Shown: positions 45,945 through 56,344, numbered from the stretch's first letter. The stretch: 64,000 nucleotides of DNA from Bacteroidetes bacterium SB0662_bin_6 (GCA_009839485.1 VXPQ01000046.1:186001-250000); one strand, 5' to 3'. The notes: generated by a model not told the origin, from the letters alone. Translations and numbers: made by a program.

Positions 45945-47552
45945 TCAAGAGGCGATCCTCTCATGCAAGCCGCATACGAAGGTTTCGATGCCCATGTTCT
46001 GGAACGCCGCTACTTTCGAGATCAGCGCCTTCCGTGCCGCGTCGTCATCGGGCGCATAGGCTACCTGGATGTGATTCGACTTGTGGCGGGCCATCATCTG
46101 GTCACGCGAAACACCATGCAGCACGGCGTGCATGATCGGCCACTGCGATGTGGTAAGCCGCCACCGGCGCTCCGTCTCTTCCCGTGGTAATTCCACGACC
46201 GTGCCCCGCCCCACGTCTGCCTTGAGGCGGCCGTCCTCGGCAAAAACACGGCTCCAGATTATCTCGCCCGGCTTGCTGATTCCTTTCAGCGTTCCCCCTC
46301 CCAACCGGAAATACATGGGTGGCTGGCGTTCACTACTCGTCCCCGAATAGCCTCCTGTGAAATGTGCGGGCGGCGCAGCCCCGGAAATCTCGAAGACCCA
46401 CACGAAATCTCCGTCATAGGGCTCGCCCCAGCGAAGGTCATGCAGGGTGGTCTCCGGTGAATACCCGAGCGCGCGCCAGAGGCGATGGGTCACCAGGGCA
46501 TCCAGCCCGGCACACTCATCGACCTCGTTGAAGTGTGGAAGCGCCGTTCCGGGATAGAGCTCGCGGGCGCCGTCGCGCGAATATACCGGCGGGCGTTCCG
46601 TGTTGTTCAGAAGGCCTTCCGCCAGATCGGAGGCGGGCAGCAGATCCTTGAGCCCCTGCTGGTATTGGATTCCGACGAGATCGCAACCGAAATCATCGGC
46701 GATGCGGAGCACGGCAATGTACATCTTGCACTGCTGCAACACCTGTGCTTCCGTGAGATGTTCGTCTTCGTCCGGCCCCAACTGAAAACGCACGCCACGA
46801 TCTTTGAGCCACTCGAAACAGGCCTGCGCCTCTTCCTCGGAAACCCGAGTGGCTTCGTAGTACAGAGCGCTCTGGCTGAGACGTTCTTTGAAAATCCCGA
46901 CCGGGTGCAACAGTTCGTCGGGGATGATTGCATTATACATCCCCATGCATCCCTCGTCAAAAACCCCCATGATAGCCTTGTCCCGTCGAAGCTCCCCGGC
47001 CAGGCGGCGGCCAAGCTCAGACTCCGCATCCGTAAAATCCAGTTCGGATGCGGGAAGCACGTGGCTCAGATCGTGCGCTACGCTACCTGTTTCGAGCCAG
47101 ACGCGAAGCCCCTGCCTGAACTTCTCGTCGGTGAAATCATCGCTCCAGAGCGTGCTGTATGGTACGCCGGCCTTGGTCAGGCAACCGTTCATGTTAAGCA
47201 TGCCGACAAGACCGGGCCAGGTTCCGCTCCAGTTGGCTACGGTCAGAATCGGCCCGCGATGGGTCGACAAACCGGGCAGGACGTGATGTGAGTACTGCCA
47301 CGCCGCAAAGGCGATCACGAGAGGATTGTCAGGATCTATTTGCCGAAAGACTGTCCGGCCGTGCTTCTGGCTGTCGATGAAGCCATGTTTCTTTTCGGGG
47401 AGTTCCTCGTGGGCGCGCACTACCTGATGCCCTTCCGCTTCGATGACTCGTATGATGGCCCGTTCGACCTTCTGCTGCTCAGGCCAGCATCTTTGATTGG
47501 CTGCAAGGCGCAGATCTCCGTTGGCGATAAGCGTAACAGCGTTCGTGCTCAC
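45945..47552 (-). CDS. L-fucose/L-arabinose isomerase family protein
   Basis: A 535-aa protein of the fucose/arabinose isomerase superfamily: VANWSGTWPGLVGMLNMNGC, FDEGCMGMYNAIIPDELL, the active-site Glu-Asp segment NEVDECAGLDALVTHRLWRA, and HAVLHGVSRDQMMARHKSNH. It probably isomerises an aldose to a ketose. It is followed by the class II aldolase and diverges from lacI. Operator site B and a TTGACA promoter lie just upstream. Confidence 0.85.
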   Translation of the reverse strand: MSTNAVTLIANGDLRLAANQRCWPEQQKVERAIIRVIEAEGHQVVRAHEELPEKKHGFIDSQKHGRTVFRQIDPDNPLVIAFAAWQYSHHVLPGLSTHRGPILTVANWSGTWPGLVGMLNMNGCLTKAGVPYSTLWSDDFTDEKFRQGLRVWLETGSVAHDLSHVLPASELDFTDAESELGRRLAGELRRDKAIMGVFDEGCMGMYNAIIPDELLHPVGIFKERLSQSALYYEATRVSEEEAQACFEWLKDRGVRFQLGPDEDEHLTEAQVLQQCKMYIAVLRIADDFGCDLVGIQYQQGLKDLLPASDLAEGLLNNTERPPVYSRDGARELYPGTALPHFNEVDECAGLDALVTHRLWRALGYSPETTLHDLRWGEPYDGDFVWVFEISGAAPPAHFTGGYSGTSSERQPPMYFRLGGGTLKGISKPGEIIWSRVFAEDGRLKADVGRGTVVELPREETERRWRLTTSQWPIMHAVLHGVSRDQMMARHKSNHIQVAYAPDDDAARKALISKVAAFQNMGIETFVCGLHERIAS

Positions 47553-47601
47553 AAGCTTCTGCTTCTTCTTTCTGCGGCGTGCCGGGAAATCCGACGAGAA
47601 A

Positions 47602-47615
47602 TTTTAGCGTTAACA
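47602..47615. promoter_or_regulatory. LacI-type operator, site B
   Basis: TTTTAGCGTTAACA on the plus strand reads TGTTAACGCTAAAA toward the isomerase gene. It matches the palindromic consensus TGTTANCGNTAACA with one mismatch and is 12/14 identical to site C. It lies about 50 nt upstream of the isomerase start and just downstream of the candidate -10. Confidence 0.6.
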
Positions 47616-47623
47616 TCTAAAGA

Positions 47624-47652
47624 AAAGTAGCGATTCAGGCCCACCATGTCAA
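47624..47652 (-). promoter_or_regulatory. Candidate promoter of the isomerase-aldolase operon
   Basis: On the minus strand TTGACA (47652-47647), a 17-nt spacer and TACTTT (47629-47624) form a sigma-70-like promoter. Site B begins 8 nt downstream, about where transcription would start. The remainder of the 370-bp divergent region up to lacI shows no gene. Confidence 0.5.
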
Positions 47653-47922
47653 GCAGATCGACGATGGATAACGTAGCGCTCTGACGGCCATGAACAGAGC
47701 TTTTCAGAGCCATTCTCCGCCGAGGAACCGGCGCCCGGGCAAAGCGGAGAAATACAAGGCGATTTGGCGAGCGGCAACGCATCGCGGCATATCCGGTGCG
47801 AGGCAAAGCGGATCGAAACGGATACTTCGGGAACCTGCACCACAGGCAATCATGGAAGAAATACCGATGCGGGTTGCTGATCCACACTCCTTATTCTTTC
47901 CTTTGATCGACTGCAAAGTTTA

Positions 47923-48918
47923 ATGAGCACTATCCTGGATGTCGCCAATCAGGCGGGTGTCAGTGCGATGACCGTCTCGCGCTACTTTAACCAACCCGAC
48001 ATGCTTGCGCCTGCCACGCACAGAAAAGTGCGCGCCGCTATCGAAGAGCTCCAGTATGTCCCCAATGCAGCCGCCCGCAGCCTTGTCAACGGCTGCACGA
48101 ACGCCATTGCCCTGATTCTGTCCGACATTACCAACTCGTTTTATACCACGGTAGCCCGAGGAGTAGAAGACAAGGCGCAACAACACGGATACGCTCTCAT
48201 TCTCGGCAATTCCGATGAATCGCTGGAGAAAGAACGCCTTTATCTGGACGTGCTCATTTCGCGCCGCGTGGATGGCGTGTTAATTTCTTCCGCCCCGGGA
48301 AACAACCGCCACCTCGATATGCTGCGCCACCACGACATCCCGGTGGTGTTGATCGACCGTACCGTGGAGGAAATCGACGCCGACGCGGTATGGGGCGATA
48401 CATTCACCGGGGCCATCCATCTGACCGGTCATCTCGTCGAGCAGGGGTTCCGGGACATTGCCCTCGTGGGTGGTTGGCCCGGGGTTTCTTCCCTGGAAGA
48501 ACGCCAGGCCGGATACCTTCGCGCCATGAAGGAAGCCGGTCTCGTTCCTCACGTATATCCGGGACGTACGAGCCGCCAAAGCGGCGAGGAGATCACGGAA
48601 CAACTGTTCAGGAAGAACTTGCTTCCTCGGGCCATTATCGCTGCAAACAACCATGTGGCGGTGGGGGTACTGGTTAGTCTGAGACGCCATGGGGTACGTG
48701 TGCCGGAGGACGTAGCGGTGGCCTGTTTCGACGATATCGAAATCGCTGCCCAGATAAATCCTTTTCTGACCGTCGTCGCCCAGCCGGCTTACGAAATGGG
48801 GGCTCTTGCCATGGACATGCTCCTCGAACGGATGCAGGGCTTCGACGGCGCTCCGCGCCATCGTGCGTTGCCTACGAAGATGATCGTACGGTCCTCTTCC
48901 CTCGTCCCGGCGCCTTGA
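47923..48918 (+). CDS. LacI family transcriptional regulator
   Basis: A 331-aa regulator. The N-terminal helix-turn-helix TILDVANQAGVSAMTVSRYF and hinge helix YVPNAAARSLVNGCTNAIAL are followed by a periplasmic-binding-protein-like sugar sensor (LILSDITNSFYTTVARGVED, RRVDGVLISSAPGNN, DVAVACFDDIEIAAQINPFL). It diverges from the isomerase operon, the common place for a local repressor. Three matching LacI-type palindromes at 41259, 47602 and 59481 are its likely targets. Confidence 0.93.
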   Translation: MSTILDVANQAGVSAMTVSRYFNQPDMLAPATHRKVRAAIEELQYVPNAAARSLVNGCTNAIALILSDITNSFYTTVARGVEDKAQQHGYALILGNSDESLEKERLYLDVLISRRVDGVLISSAPGNNRHLDMLRHHDIPVVLIDRTVEEIDADAVWGDTFTGAIHLTGHLVEQGFRDIALVGGWPGVSSLEERQAGYLRAMKEAGLVPHVYPGRTSRQSGEEITEQLFRKNLLPRAIIAANNHVAVGVLVSLRRHGVRVPEDVAVACFDDIEIAAQINPFLTVVAQPAYEMGALAMDMLLERMQGFDGAPRHRALPTKMIVRSSSLVPAP

Positions 48919-48993
48919 CGGGCAGGCACAGATAAAGCCCCGGCGAGGCTGCACTGCAGAAAATCATGAAAGAAGGTTTCTGCGGTACCGGCC

Positions 48994-50235
48994 TTACGGT
49001 GCAAACGCGCTGCGTATTTCGTTCAGTGTTTTCCCGAGGGTTCCCACAGCGATCCGATCGAGCGCTTCTTCGCTCCCCTGCAAATGGATCGTACGGTGCA
49101 CGTGCGTCAGGGAGTCCCCGGGCGCCAGCGCCATAGCCGGGGAAGAGCTTTCGAGTTCATAGAATGGGCCGAGTGGTTCAGCGCCCGGCTCGGGCGGCCC
49201 ATCGTTGTAACTGTTTATGATATCGCCCGCGTAGGGGTCCTCCTGGATTTCCCACATCGAGTTTACATAGTCCGCCGCCGTCTCCGACATCGTATATTGC
49301 ACCAGCGTGAGCACGCGGTTGTCCGCATCGTAGCTCCCGAACACGGGCTTGCTACGCTTGCTGGTCAGGCCGATCTTGCTGCGATATTTTCCGTCGCCGC
49401 TGAAGTAGATCACATCGTCCTCGATGATCAGCCGGTCCGGAGGCGGTTCGCCAAAATAGGCTGCGTTGACGATGGGGCCCAGTACCTCCTCATCACCGGA
49501 CTGATAAGGAATCACGACTGTGGTCGCCGGGGAAGGGGTGAACATGCCGAGAATCCAGATCGACAAGAGGCCTCCTTCTTTGGTCCAGGCCTCATCACCC
49601 ACGTTCGTGATACTGTTGACGGATTCGAAGGCGACAACCTGGACGACGGAATCCAGCGCCACGCCCAACCCCTCGGCGACCTCAGCCCTGCCTGACAGCC
49701 GGACCTCACGGTCCACTTCGAGATCGAACGTCGTACCGGAAAAGTTTGTCAGGCGCATTGCTTTTTCGAAGACAATCCTGTCGCGCTCCTGCGCCGCCAC
49801 GGGAAACGGATCCCAGTCTATGGCGGCAGGCACGTACCAGTGTTCCATTTCGAACGGGTCGCCTCCCTGGAAATAGATGGAGAACTGTCCGCCTTCGGGC
49901 CCCAACCAGAAGCGATCTTCGCCCCCGAACACATTGATGTGTTCCTGCCGCTCGCCTGAGGCGATAAGCTCCCGATTGATCCAGCCGTAGCTCATTCCAT
50001 CGCTACCGGCAGCAGTACTCGTCAGGACGCGTCCTTGCATGGGCGGGCTGACTACGACCTGGGCCTGCCCTGCTTCATCAGATAACACAACCACTTCGGT
50101 ATGCTCGTTGAGAAAAGCAAGATCTTCCCCAAAGGTTGCGGTCTCCGTCACGGTGTTTTCCATCTCATCATCCGACCGGTTGCAGGATGTCGACAGTACT
50201 GCAAGTAATATGCTTCCCATGATGACCTTCTTCAT
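48994..50235 (-). CDS. DUF6786-like lipoprotein
   Basis: A 413-aa lipoprotein (MKKVIMGSILLAVLSTSC, lipobox STSC). VVVLSDEAGQAQVVVSPPMQ and GRVLTSTAAGSDGMSYGWIN begin a beta-rich domain that looks like the DUF6786 family and the galactose-mutarotase-like superfold, and FGGEDRFWLGPEGGQFSIYF fits carbohydrate-binding epimerase-like sheets. Assignment is from memory of the family style. AAGGAGG precedes the start. It is the last gene of the minus-strand carbohydrate cluster. Confidence 0.65.
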   Translation of the reverse strand: MKKVIMGSILLAVLSTSCNRSDDEMENTVTETATFGEDLAFLNEHTEVVVLSDEAGQAQVVVSPPMQGRVLTSTAAGSDGMSYGWINRELIASGERQEHINVFGGEDRFWLGPEGGQFSIYFQGGDPFEMEHWYVPAAIDWDPFPVAAQERDRIVFEKAMRLTNFSGTTFDLEVDREVRLSGRAEVAEGLGVALDSVVQVVAFESVNSITNVGDEAWTKEGGLLSIWILGMFTPSPATTVVIPYQSGDEEVLGPIVNAAYFGEPPPDRLIIEDDVIYFSGDGKYRSKIGLTSKRSKPVFGSYDADNRVLTLVQYTMSETAADYVNSMWEIQEDPYAGDIINSYNDGPPEPGAEPLGPFYELESSSPAMALAPGDSLTHVHRTIHLQGSEEALDRIAVGTLGKTLNEIRSAFAP

Positions 50236-50431
50236 AGGTAATCCTCCTTTTCGTCAAAAAAACCGACATGCCTTCCGTATTTACGCACAAAAGTCCCTGG
50301 AGTCAGCCGTCTTTTCACCATGCATTTCGGACGGCGCCACTCGGATGATACGATGAAAAACACCAAACAGATAATACTCCCCCTACCCCGCACACCCGCC
50401 AGGGGACGTATGCATCTTATCACCGCGCCTG

Positions 50432-53113
50432 TCATGGACGAATTTCCAGCGGATAGCGGGCCAGTTCCGCCGCCGACCTTTCAAGGGGCGCTTCGTTACC
50501 CAAAACCAGCGTATAAGAGCCGTCATCCGGTAACCCCTCGACCTTCAGGAGCACCTCATACGGCTCGTCGTAGGGTACCGGCAACGCGGTAAGCAGCTTT
50601 TCGACGTTCACCCGGAGCGTCCGTCCGTCGAGAGAATAACTTTGGGCAGCAATTCCATCAACCCCCACGACCATATCCCGCTCCACATTGACATAGAGGC
50701 CGCCGAGTTGACGCAGTACGTCGGCGGCAGCGGCCAATCCGCCCACCTCGGCCCAACTCGGCCCGGAGCGGAGCGGGGTTTGTGGAAACCCTTCATGATC
50801 GATGTTTTCCGGCCCCAGCCCCAGGGGAAACGTCGGAGCATTGTATATCCCGTTCTCGACGTGCTGAGGAAGGGTAATCAGCGCAAGCGAGGAACGGGCG
50901 GCTGCCACCCCTCGCTCGACCAGGTCCTGCCGCCCGGTAAGCAGCCCGAGTCGGACCAGTATCCCGGCGAACCGGTGGTCACGCTGATCCAGCCATTCGG
51001 CATCGCCGATCTGTGAAGAGAAGCCTCCGAAGGGATAGGCCGTAATGATATAATGCGGCGCCCATACCGTTTGCAGAAAACTGGCATAGTCCGCGACGGC
51101 CTCGGCCGCTTCAAGGTAACGCGATTCCCCGGTTGCTTCGTAGAGCGAAACAAAACCCTGCAAGGCCCACGACATCGACATGGCGTTGCGCGGCGGCTGG
51201 CCTGTCCGCGGATCGAAGAAGGTCTCGGCCTTGACGGCACAGGAGTATAGCGCCTCGAAATCCACCCATCTTTGTTGAGGCATTACGTCATCTATCAGAA
51301 ACTGTGCGGCGCGTTTGGCTGCTTGCAGGAATTTATCTTCGCCGGTAGCGCGATACAGCTCACTGAGTACCCACGCATGCGCTCCGCCATCGGCGTTCCA
51401 GCGCATGCTCGGACGAGGTTCAAGATGCTCGGTGAACCAGGCGGGCACACTGCCTTCGGGCTGCATACGTGCTATGAGAAAGTCGCCATACCGCTGGACG
51501 TAATCCAGAATACGCGGGTCTTTCTGATAGAGACGATAGACCTCCATCAGATAACCCGCTGTCACACTGGCCGATGCCGTCTGATAGTCCCCCTCTTCCC
51601 AGTTCCAGTAGGTCCGTGTTTCGTCCGGATCGTACCCCTCGGTCGGAAATCGCCAGAGGCTGCCTATCCAATGCTTCTCGTTCAGATCGTAAAGGGAAGG
51701 AAACAAACCCTCATGCTGCGGCGCCATGAGGGCCAGGTTGACCATGCGGCGGGCCTTGTCGATGAGTGAAGGATCCCCAAGCCGCTCGCCCCAATAATAG
51801 AATCCGGTGGCGTCCGCTACGTTATTCCACCAGGCCGTATTGTATGTCAGATGAAACCACTGCGGCGCCGTGAGCCGCAGCGCCCCGACCGGCTGCCCCT
51901 CCATTTCCCACTGCTGCCAGGAATTCCAGGCATCCGGTCCTTCAGGGTCCCGGTGGACCATGACGGGCTTCCCGTCTTCATACTCGACAGTAAAACCTTT
52001 ATAGGCCAAAGATGCCGGATACGCAATCGAGGCATACTCGGCGAATGGCATCGCCTGGGGGCGGGGACGCTGGAAATAGTGCCTCCCGTAACGGTCCCAG
52101 AGATACGTAGCCGCCCCCTGGTATCCCCGGTAAGGCGAGGCTTCGGCGTCCAGGATGAGATCCATCCCGTAACGCACCTCGTTGTCGGAAAGCGTACGAA
52201 CGAGGGTTCCACCCGCGTTTTCATGGCGCCAGTAAACGTGCTGCTCCGTGATCGCGTCCATGACGCCATACGCCAGCAGCGGGTGATTCGTCATCCCGGA
52301 GGCAAGTTCCAGATCCAGCACGGCCGGCATGGATATCCTGGACGAGTCGATAGGAACGCCGAAAATCCAGGGATGCTTTTGAGGTCGCGCGTGCTGCCCG
52401 TATACAATGTGCTCGTTGATCTGGTCAAGATCGGGTACCAAGGCTGCAAACACGCTCCCGGTCTGCACGATGGCCGCGGGCGCAAAGAAGGCGCGATCGC
52501 CGATGACATCGCCGGGAGATCGCTTGTAGGCCGGCGCATGGCTGAAATCCGGGGATCCCGCCTCGGCAAAGGAAAATGGGGAAAACAGATATTCCAATTG
52601 CGGCGGATCGCCCCGGAGCACCCCCTGCACGTCGACGTGAATGATGTTTCTTCCCCGTTGCAGGCTCACGGTCTGCTCGACGCGCACCATAGGGGTCTCC
52701 CCGGTAAGCACCACCTGTACTTCCTCGGGAGTTTTTTGGCTCACGTGCACCGTACGGAGTACTTCGGGAACGATCACGCGGTACTCCTCCGCAATGCGCA
52801 GGGCCCGACCCTGCTCGTTGGAGCGATCCAGGTACAGTGCAGTGGTAGTGTGCGGGCGCGGGTTGGGAGGACGAAACGCCTCAGCCACAAGCACCCATTG
52901 CCCGGCCTGCGCGGCAAAGAAGGCCTGATCAACGCCTTCGGGGCTCGGCGTGAATCGGGCTTTGACGAGGCCGTTGTCGATCTCGATGTACCCGTCGATC
53001 TCACGTACCTCGACCGGGTTGGTCTGAGACGCCGCCCGTTGAGCAGATCCGCCAAATACCGTGGCGGCAAGAAGAAGGACGGCAACGGCGCTTCGCCATC
53101 GAGGCCCCGCCAT
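50432..53113 (-). CDS. Large secreted helical-barrel protein, putative glycan-active enzyme
   Basis: A protein of about 893 aa. The start at 53113 gives a signal peptide (SAVAVLLLAATVFGGSAQRA). Residues about 50-330 are beta-sandwich-like (GYIEIDNGLVKARFTPSPEG). Residues about 400-820 form helical repeats with aromatic pairs typical of (alpha/alpha)6 barrels (FHLTYNTAWWNNVADATGFY, WNWEEGDYQTASASVTAGYL, GAHAWVLSELYRATGEDKFL, YPFGGFSSQIGD). I do not recognise a defined GH or PL family. Position downstream of PorV and the TonB receptor suggests a glycoside hydrolase or lyase. Confidence 0.65.
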   Translation of the reverse strand: MAGPRWRSAVAVLLLAATVFGGSAQRAASQTNPVEVREIDGYIEIDNGLVKARFTPSPEGVDQAFFAAQAGQWVLVAEAFRPPNPRPHTTTALYLDRSNEQGRALRIAEEYRVIVPEVLRTVHVSQKTPEEVQVVLTGETPMVRVEQTVSLQRGRNIIHVDVQGVLRGDPPQLEYLFSPFSFAEAGSPDFSHAPAYKRSPGDVIGDRAFFAPAAIVQTGSVFAALVPDLDQINEHIVYGQHARPQKHPWIFGVPIDSSRISMPAVLDLELASGMTNHPLLAYGVMDAITEQHVYWRHENAGGTLVRTLSDNEVRYGMDLILDAEASPYRGYQGAATYLWDRYGRHYFQRPRPQAMPFAEYASIAYPASLAYKGFTVEYEDGKPVMVHRDPEGPDAWNSWQQWEMEGQPVGALRLTAPQWFHLTYNTAWWNNVADATGFYYWGERLGDPSLIDKARRMVNLALMAPQHEGLFPSLYDLNEKHWIGSLWRFPTEGYDPDETRTYWNWEEGDYQTASASVTAGYLMEVYRLYQKDPRILDYVQRYGDFLIARMQPEGSVPAWFTEHLEPRPSMRWNADGGAHAWVLSELYRATGEDKFLQAAKRAAQFLIDDVMPQQRWVDFEALYSCAVKAETFFDPRTGQPPRNAMSMSWALQGFVSLYEATGESRYLEAAEAVADYASFLQTVWAPHYIITAYPFGGFSSQIGDAEWLDQRDHRFAGILVRLGLLTGRQDLVERGVAAARSSLALITLPQHVENGIYNAPTFPLGLGPENIDHEGFPQTPLRSGPSWAEVGGLAAAADVLRQLGGLYVNVERDMVVGVDGIAAQSYSLDGRTLRVNVEKLLTALPVPYDEPYEVLLKVEGLPDDGSYTLVLGNEAPLERSAAELARYPLEIRP

Positions 53114-53215
53114 GCACCGACGCCCCGGTCGCGCGGCGGCGCGGGATGCGTTCGCCAGTGGGGTGGGTTCCATACGTGCTCGGAGTTGGTTGGCTGTGTC
53201 TTGAGGACAGGAGCC

Positions 53216-54259
53216 CTACCGTCCGAAAGCCAGTGAGAACATATGGGTGTATCCGAGAACGCCGAAGTCCCACCATGCATAGTTGACGGCGATGCCCCCG
53301 GCACTGGTGGTAACTTTCAGACCGGCCCCAAGGGTAATACCTTCCTCGTCGTAATTGAACCGGTACCCTGCCCGTAGCGCAAGCAGGTCCCGAAAGACGT
53401 ACTCCGTCCCTGTGTTCACTTTTTCGGGGCCGTCGTTCGGATGAACGAACTCGCCGGCGAAGGTCCAGGCATGCGGGCTGCCCTCCCCGGCCTCAATCAC
53501 GTCGTAGGCAGCGCCTATGCTGAAATTCACAGGCATCCGCACGTTGGCGGGTTCGTAGCCTATGCGCTCGTCGAACTGGGCGATTTGGGTGTCGGGGCCG
53601 ATATTTTTGCCGACCATGGTTAGACGGAGACTGCGGAGACCTGTGTAAAAGACCGTACCCACATCGACGGCCCAGGCGCCGACGTTGGCGTCATCGAGCG
53701 TCTCGGAAATGTATTTGGCGTTGGCGCCAAAATAAAGGCGGTCCGTGATGCGGCGGGCATAGCTGACCCCCGCCACGAGATTATGGGCGGAAACCGTACC
53801 CAGGTCGGTGAGCACCTCCGAGCGCCCGGTAGGCACCCCCTGGTCCAGAATGGGACGGTTTTCGGTCCTCGGCATGTCTCCGTAATCAAGGTAGAAGACG
53901 TGAACGCCTACGGTGCCTATGCCCTCGAATTGCTTGAGAGCGGCGGCGCTCTGATAAGCAATATCGGCAAACCATTGCACGTGAGAAATCGCCACATTGA
54001 AATTCTCGACGTTCACGGTCGAGGCCGGATTGGTGAATACCGTGGCGGCGTCCGCGTAGCCTGCGGAAGACAGAATGCCGCCGATGCCCGCCTGGCGTGC
54101 GCTTGTGGGCAGTTTCAAAAACTGAAAACCGGATTGCCCGACCCGCTGAAAAGAGGGCGATTCGACACCAGTGCCTACGTCAGGCTCGATTTGCCCATGG
54201 GCCGGATGCACCGCCAGAAACAGGATCGATGCACAGGCGAGTGAGGCATATTTTTTCAT
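53216..54259 (-). CDS. PorV/PorQ family outer-membrane protein
   Basis: A 347-aa outer-membrane barrel. The start at 54259 (MKKYASLACASILFLAVHPA) gives the signal peptide. FQFLKLPTSARQAGIGGILS and YADAATVFTNPASTVNVENF are the PorV/PorQ hallmark. In the type IX system PorV shuttles cargo to the attachment complex, but many paralogs sit in carbohydrate loci with unknown roles. It follows the secretion-tail protein at 54313. Confidence 0.85.
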   Translation of the reverse strand: MKKYASLACASILFLAVHPAHGQIEPDVGTGVESPSFQRVGQSGFQFLKLPTSARQAGIGGILSSAGYADAATVFTNPASTVNVENFNVAISHVQWFADIAYQSAAALKQFEGIGTVGVHVFYLDYGDMPRTENRPILDQGVPTGRSEVLTDLGTVSAHNLVAGVSYARRITDRLYFGANAKYISETLDDANVGAWAVDVGTVFYTGLRSLRLTMVGKNIGPDTQIAQFDERIGYEPANVRMPVNFSIGAAYDVIEAGEGSPHAWTFAGEFVHPNDGPEKVNTGTEYVFRDLLALRAGYRFNYDEEGITLGAGLKVTTSAGGIAVNYAWWDFGVLGYTHMFSLAFGR

Positions 54260-54312
54260 CTTGGCTACCCCCGGTAGAAAGTCTCGGCGTTCGGACGACG
54301 TTACGGTTTTAC

Positions 54313-56298
54313 TCACTTGATGATGATGAACTTGCCCATGTCCGCCTCCCCTTCGTGGCCGGACACATGCGACTCGATGTGGTAGATGTACACCCCGGGC
54401 TGCACGTTTTGAAAGAAGCGAGTCAGCAGGTAGTCGCCTTCGAGCGCACTTCCCCAGGCTTCCTCCCCGAAACCGTCATTGTGCTCAATGGTGCGAATCA
54501 GCTCTCCAGCGACATTGAAAATGCGGATCGTACAAATCCCCGGAATGTTCAGAAAACTGATTCTCTTTTCTTCGGAGGGATCGGCAAGACCACTGACCTG
54601 CCGGAAAGGATTAGGGATAACCAGCACATCCGACAGGCTGTTGCTTGGCGCCGGCTTGGCGGCCAGCGCGTTGTATGTGTAGGCGGTAAACCCGCTTTCC
54701 AGCCCATCCTCGTCATAGGAAGTGACCCAGTAGCGATACGGGATGCCCGCTTTCGTTGCAAGGCGGTAGGTGACCTTGTTGCCGGTGGTCAACCCGGCAG
54801 CCTGGTCCCGGGAAATGTTCGCCACCTCCTCCCAGGGCCCCTCTATGCGCGACTCGGACTGGTATATTTTGTACCCGGCCCAATCGTTGCGTCCCTTGAT
54901 CGGATCAACGTAGCCGTTCGGCACGGCCGTGAAGGTAATATCGAACCCCTGCGTGAGCGTCTCGGGATCGGCAAACAACTCGACCTGGATCATGTCGTCG
55001 TTGCTGGCGAAAGGAGCATCGCCGACGGTAGGCGGCGGATAGGCGGTGATGCCGGCATTCCAGTTCCCGGTGCGTTGCCAGGCCTCTACGATCCCCAGAG
55101 CGGCCGCCCAGTTTTCCTTCAGATTGGCCATTCCCGCCGCAAGGTAGTTCTGCGTGGCCTCCAGGCCGCCCCGCTCGGTAACGTTGCGGTCCATCTCCCC
55201 GAGCGCGATCACCCGGATCAGCTCGACGGAATCTCCGGGGGCAATGTCATAGGGGCCGATGCCCAGGTTGAAAGCGCCAAGGCGTTCATAGATATTGCCA
55301 TCGACGGTGGACGCGTCGGCGTTCGCCTCGCGCCAGCTCATCCGCGGCTGCTCGGGGGTCATGCGCGTGAGAACATAGTCCGGGTCCCTGTTCGTGGGCT
55401 GCCAGAATTCTTCGTCGGGCGCGCCCGGGTTCTCATTCAGAATCCGGTGATAGATTCCTTGATAAACCTTCTTCTCACCGAACTTGTTGGGCGTCACGTC
55501 CACGATGTTGTCGGTGAATATCTGGGGCGAATAGAGCCTGCGGTCGATCGAATTCTGGATGGTGATATTGCCCGGATCCCCCCGGTCGCCCGTGACGTCG
55601 CCGGGAGAAATGTCATAGGTCACGGGACTCTGGTTCGGCGGCATGGAGGTGTCGTCGTAGAACACGAAGTTCCCCTGTTCTTCCCGGGAATTGCTGAAGG
55701 AAGCATCCCAGACATATTCGTCATCGAACGGAGTCCCATACGGCACGCCCGTTGCGATATTGATGCTGTAGGTAACAGCGTGATACCAGTCCTGGATGGT
55801 GGTGCCGCCCTCGTTCGTGTACACCTCGCGCTGTATGATGAAGTCGTCGTACTGCGGCAGGCTCCAGACCATCCTCTTTCGGGATACCCGCAAAGGGATA
55901 GTCGGCACCCCAGGTGCTGACGGATCAATGGAAGTAACCACATCGAAGGAATACTCCTCGGCTTCCTGTGCGCTTTGGCTGAAGTTGTAGTTCTTCACCA
56001 AAGTGTGCCCGACGACGTTGAAGGTGGGCGGACCGGCAACGATCAGATCCCCGTCGACGAGAGCGACCCAGTTTTCGAAGGTGTTGAACCAACTCGTAGG
56101 GGCCTCGAAGTAGCCGGGGTAGGCGGACCTCCAGGCGGCCGGGTTGGGAACTGCCTCACTGACAATGGTCCAGAACTTGCCCCGCGTGAGTTGGTGGTCG
56201 GTGATGGCCTGCGCAGCGACCGGGGCGGGGAACGCAGCCAGGACAGCGCCTATCACGAAGGCTGTGAAAAAGGAGACTTGCCGTGTCGTTATGCTCAT
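54313..56298 (-). CDS. Exported protein paired with the TonB receptor, C-terminal secretion-like tail
   Basis: A 661-aa exported protein with signal peptide MSITTRQVSFFTAFVIGAVL. The body has beta-rich, fibronectin-like segments (WAGYKIYQSESRIEGPWEEV, YRYWVTSYDEDGLESGF). The last about 90 residues (LVIPNPFRQVSGLADPSEE to MGKFIIIK) resemble a type IX sorting domain. Its position 46 nt after the SusC-like receptor matches the place of a SusD-like or surface glycan-binding partner, but it is not a recognisable SusD. Confidence 0.72.
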   Translation of the reverse strand: MSITTRQVSFFTAFVIGAVLAAFPAPVAAQAITDHQLTRGKFWTIVSEAVPNPAAWRSAYPGYFEAPTSWFNTFENWVALVDGDLIVAGPPTFNVVGHTLVKNYNFSQSAQEAEEYSFDVVTSIDPSAPGVPTIPLRVSRKRMVWSLPQYDDFIIQREVYTNEGGTTIQDWYHAVTYSINIATGVPYGTPFDDEYVWDASFSNSREEQGNFVFYDDTSMPPNQSPVTYDISPGDVTGDRGDPGNITIQNSIDRRLYSPQIFTDNIVDVTPNKFGEKKVYQGIYHRILNENPGAPDEEFWQPTNRDPDYVLTRMTPEQPRMSWREANADASTVDGNIYERLGAFNLGIGPYDIAPGDSVELIRVIALGEMDRNVTERGGLEATQNYLAAGMANLKENWAAALGIVEAWQRTGNWNAGITAYPPPTVGDAPFASNDDMIQVELFADPETLTQGFDITFTAVPNGYVDPIKGRNDWAGYKIYQSESRIEGPWEEVANISRDQAAGLTTGNKVTYRLATKAGIPYRYWVTSYDEDGLESGFTAYTYNALAAKPAPSNSLSDVLVIPNPFRQVSGLADPSEEKRISFLNIPGICTIRIFNVAGELIRTIEHNDGFGEEAWGSALEGDYLLTRFFQNVQPGVYIYHIESHVSGHEGEADMGKFIIIK

Positions 56299-56344
56299 CG
56301 GTCTGGGCTCCGGTTAGGCTGAAAAAAACTTGCTTCCTGGGCGA

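Noticed and set aside
51851-53236. 461-codon plus-strand frame opposite the large secreted protein
   Set aside because: Composition-driven antisense frame; the minus-strand protein has a signal peptide and sensible fold.
54097-55920. 607-codon plus-strand frame opposite the exported protein beside the TonB receptor
   Set aside because: Antisense shadow; the minus-strand gene has a signal peptide and a secretion-like tail.
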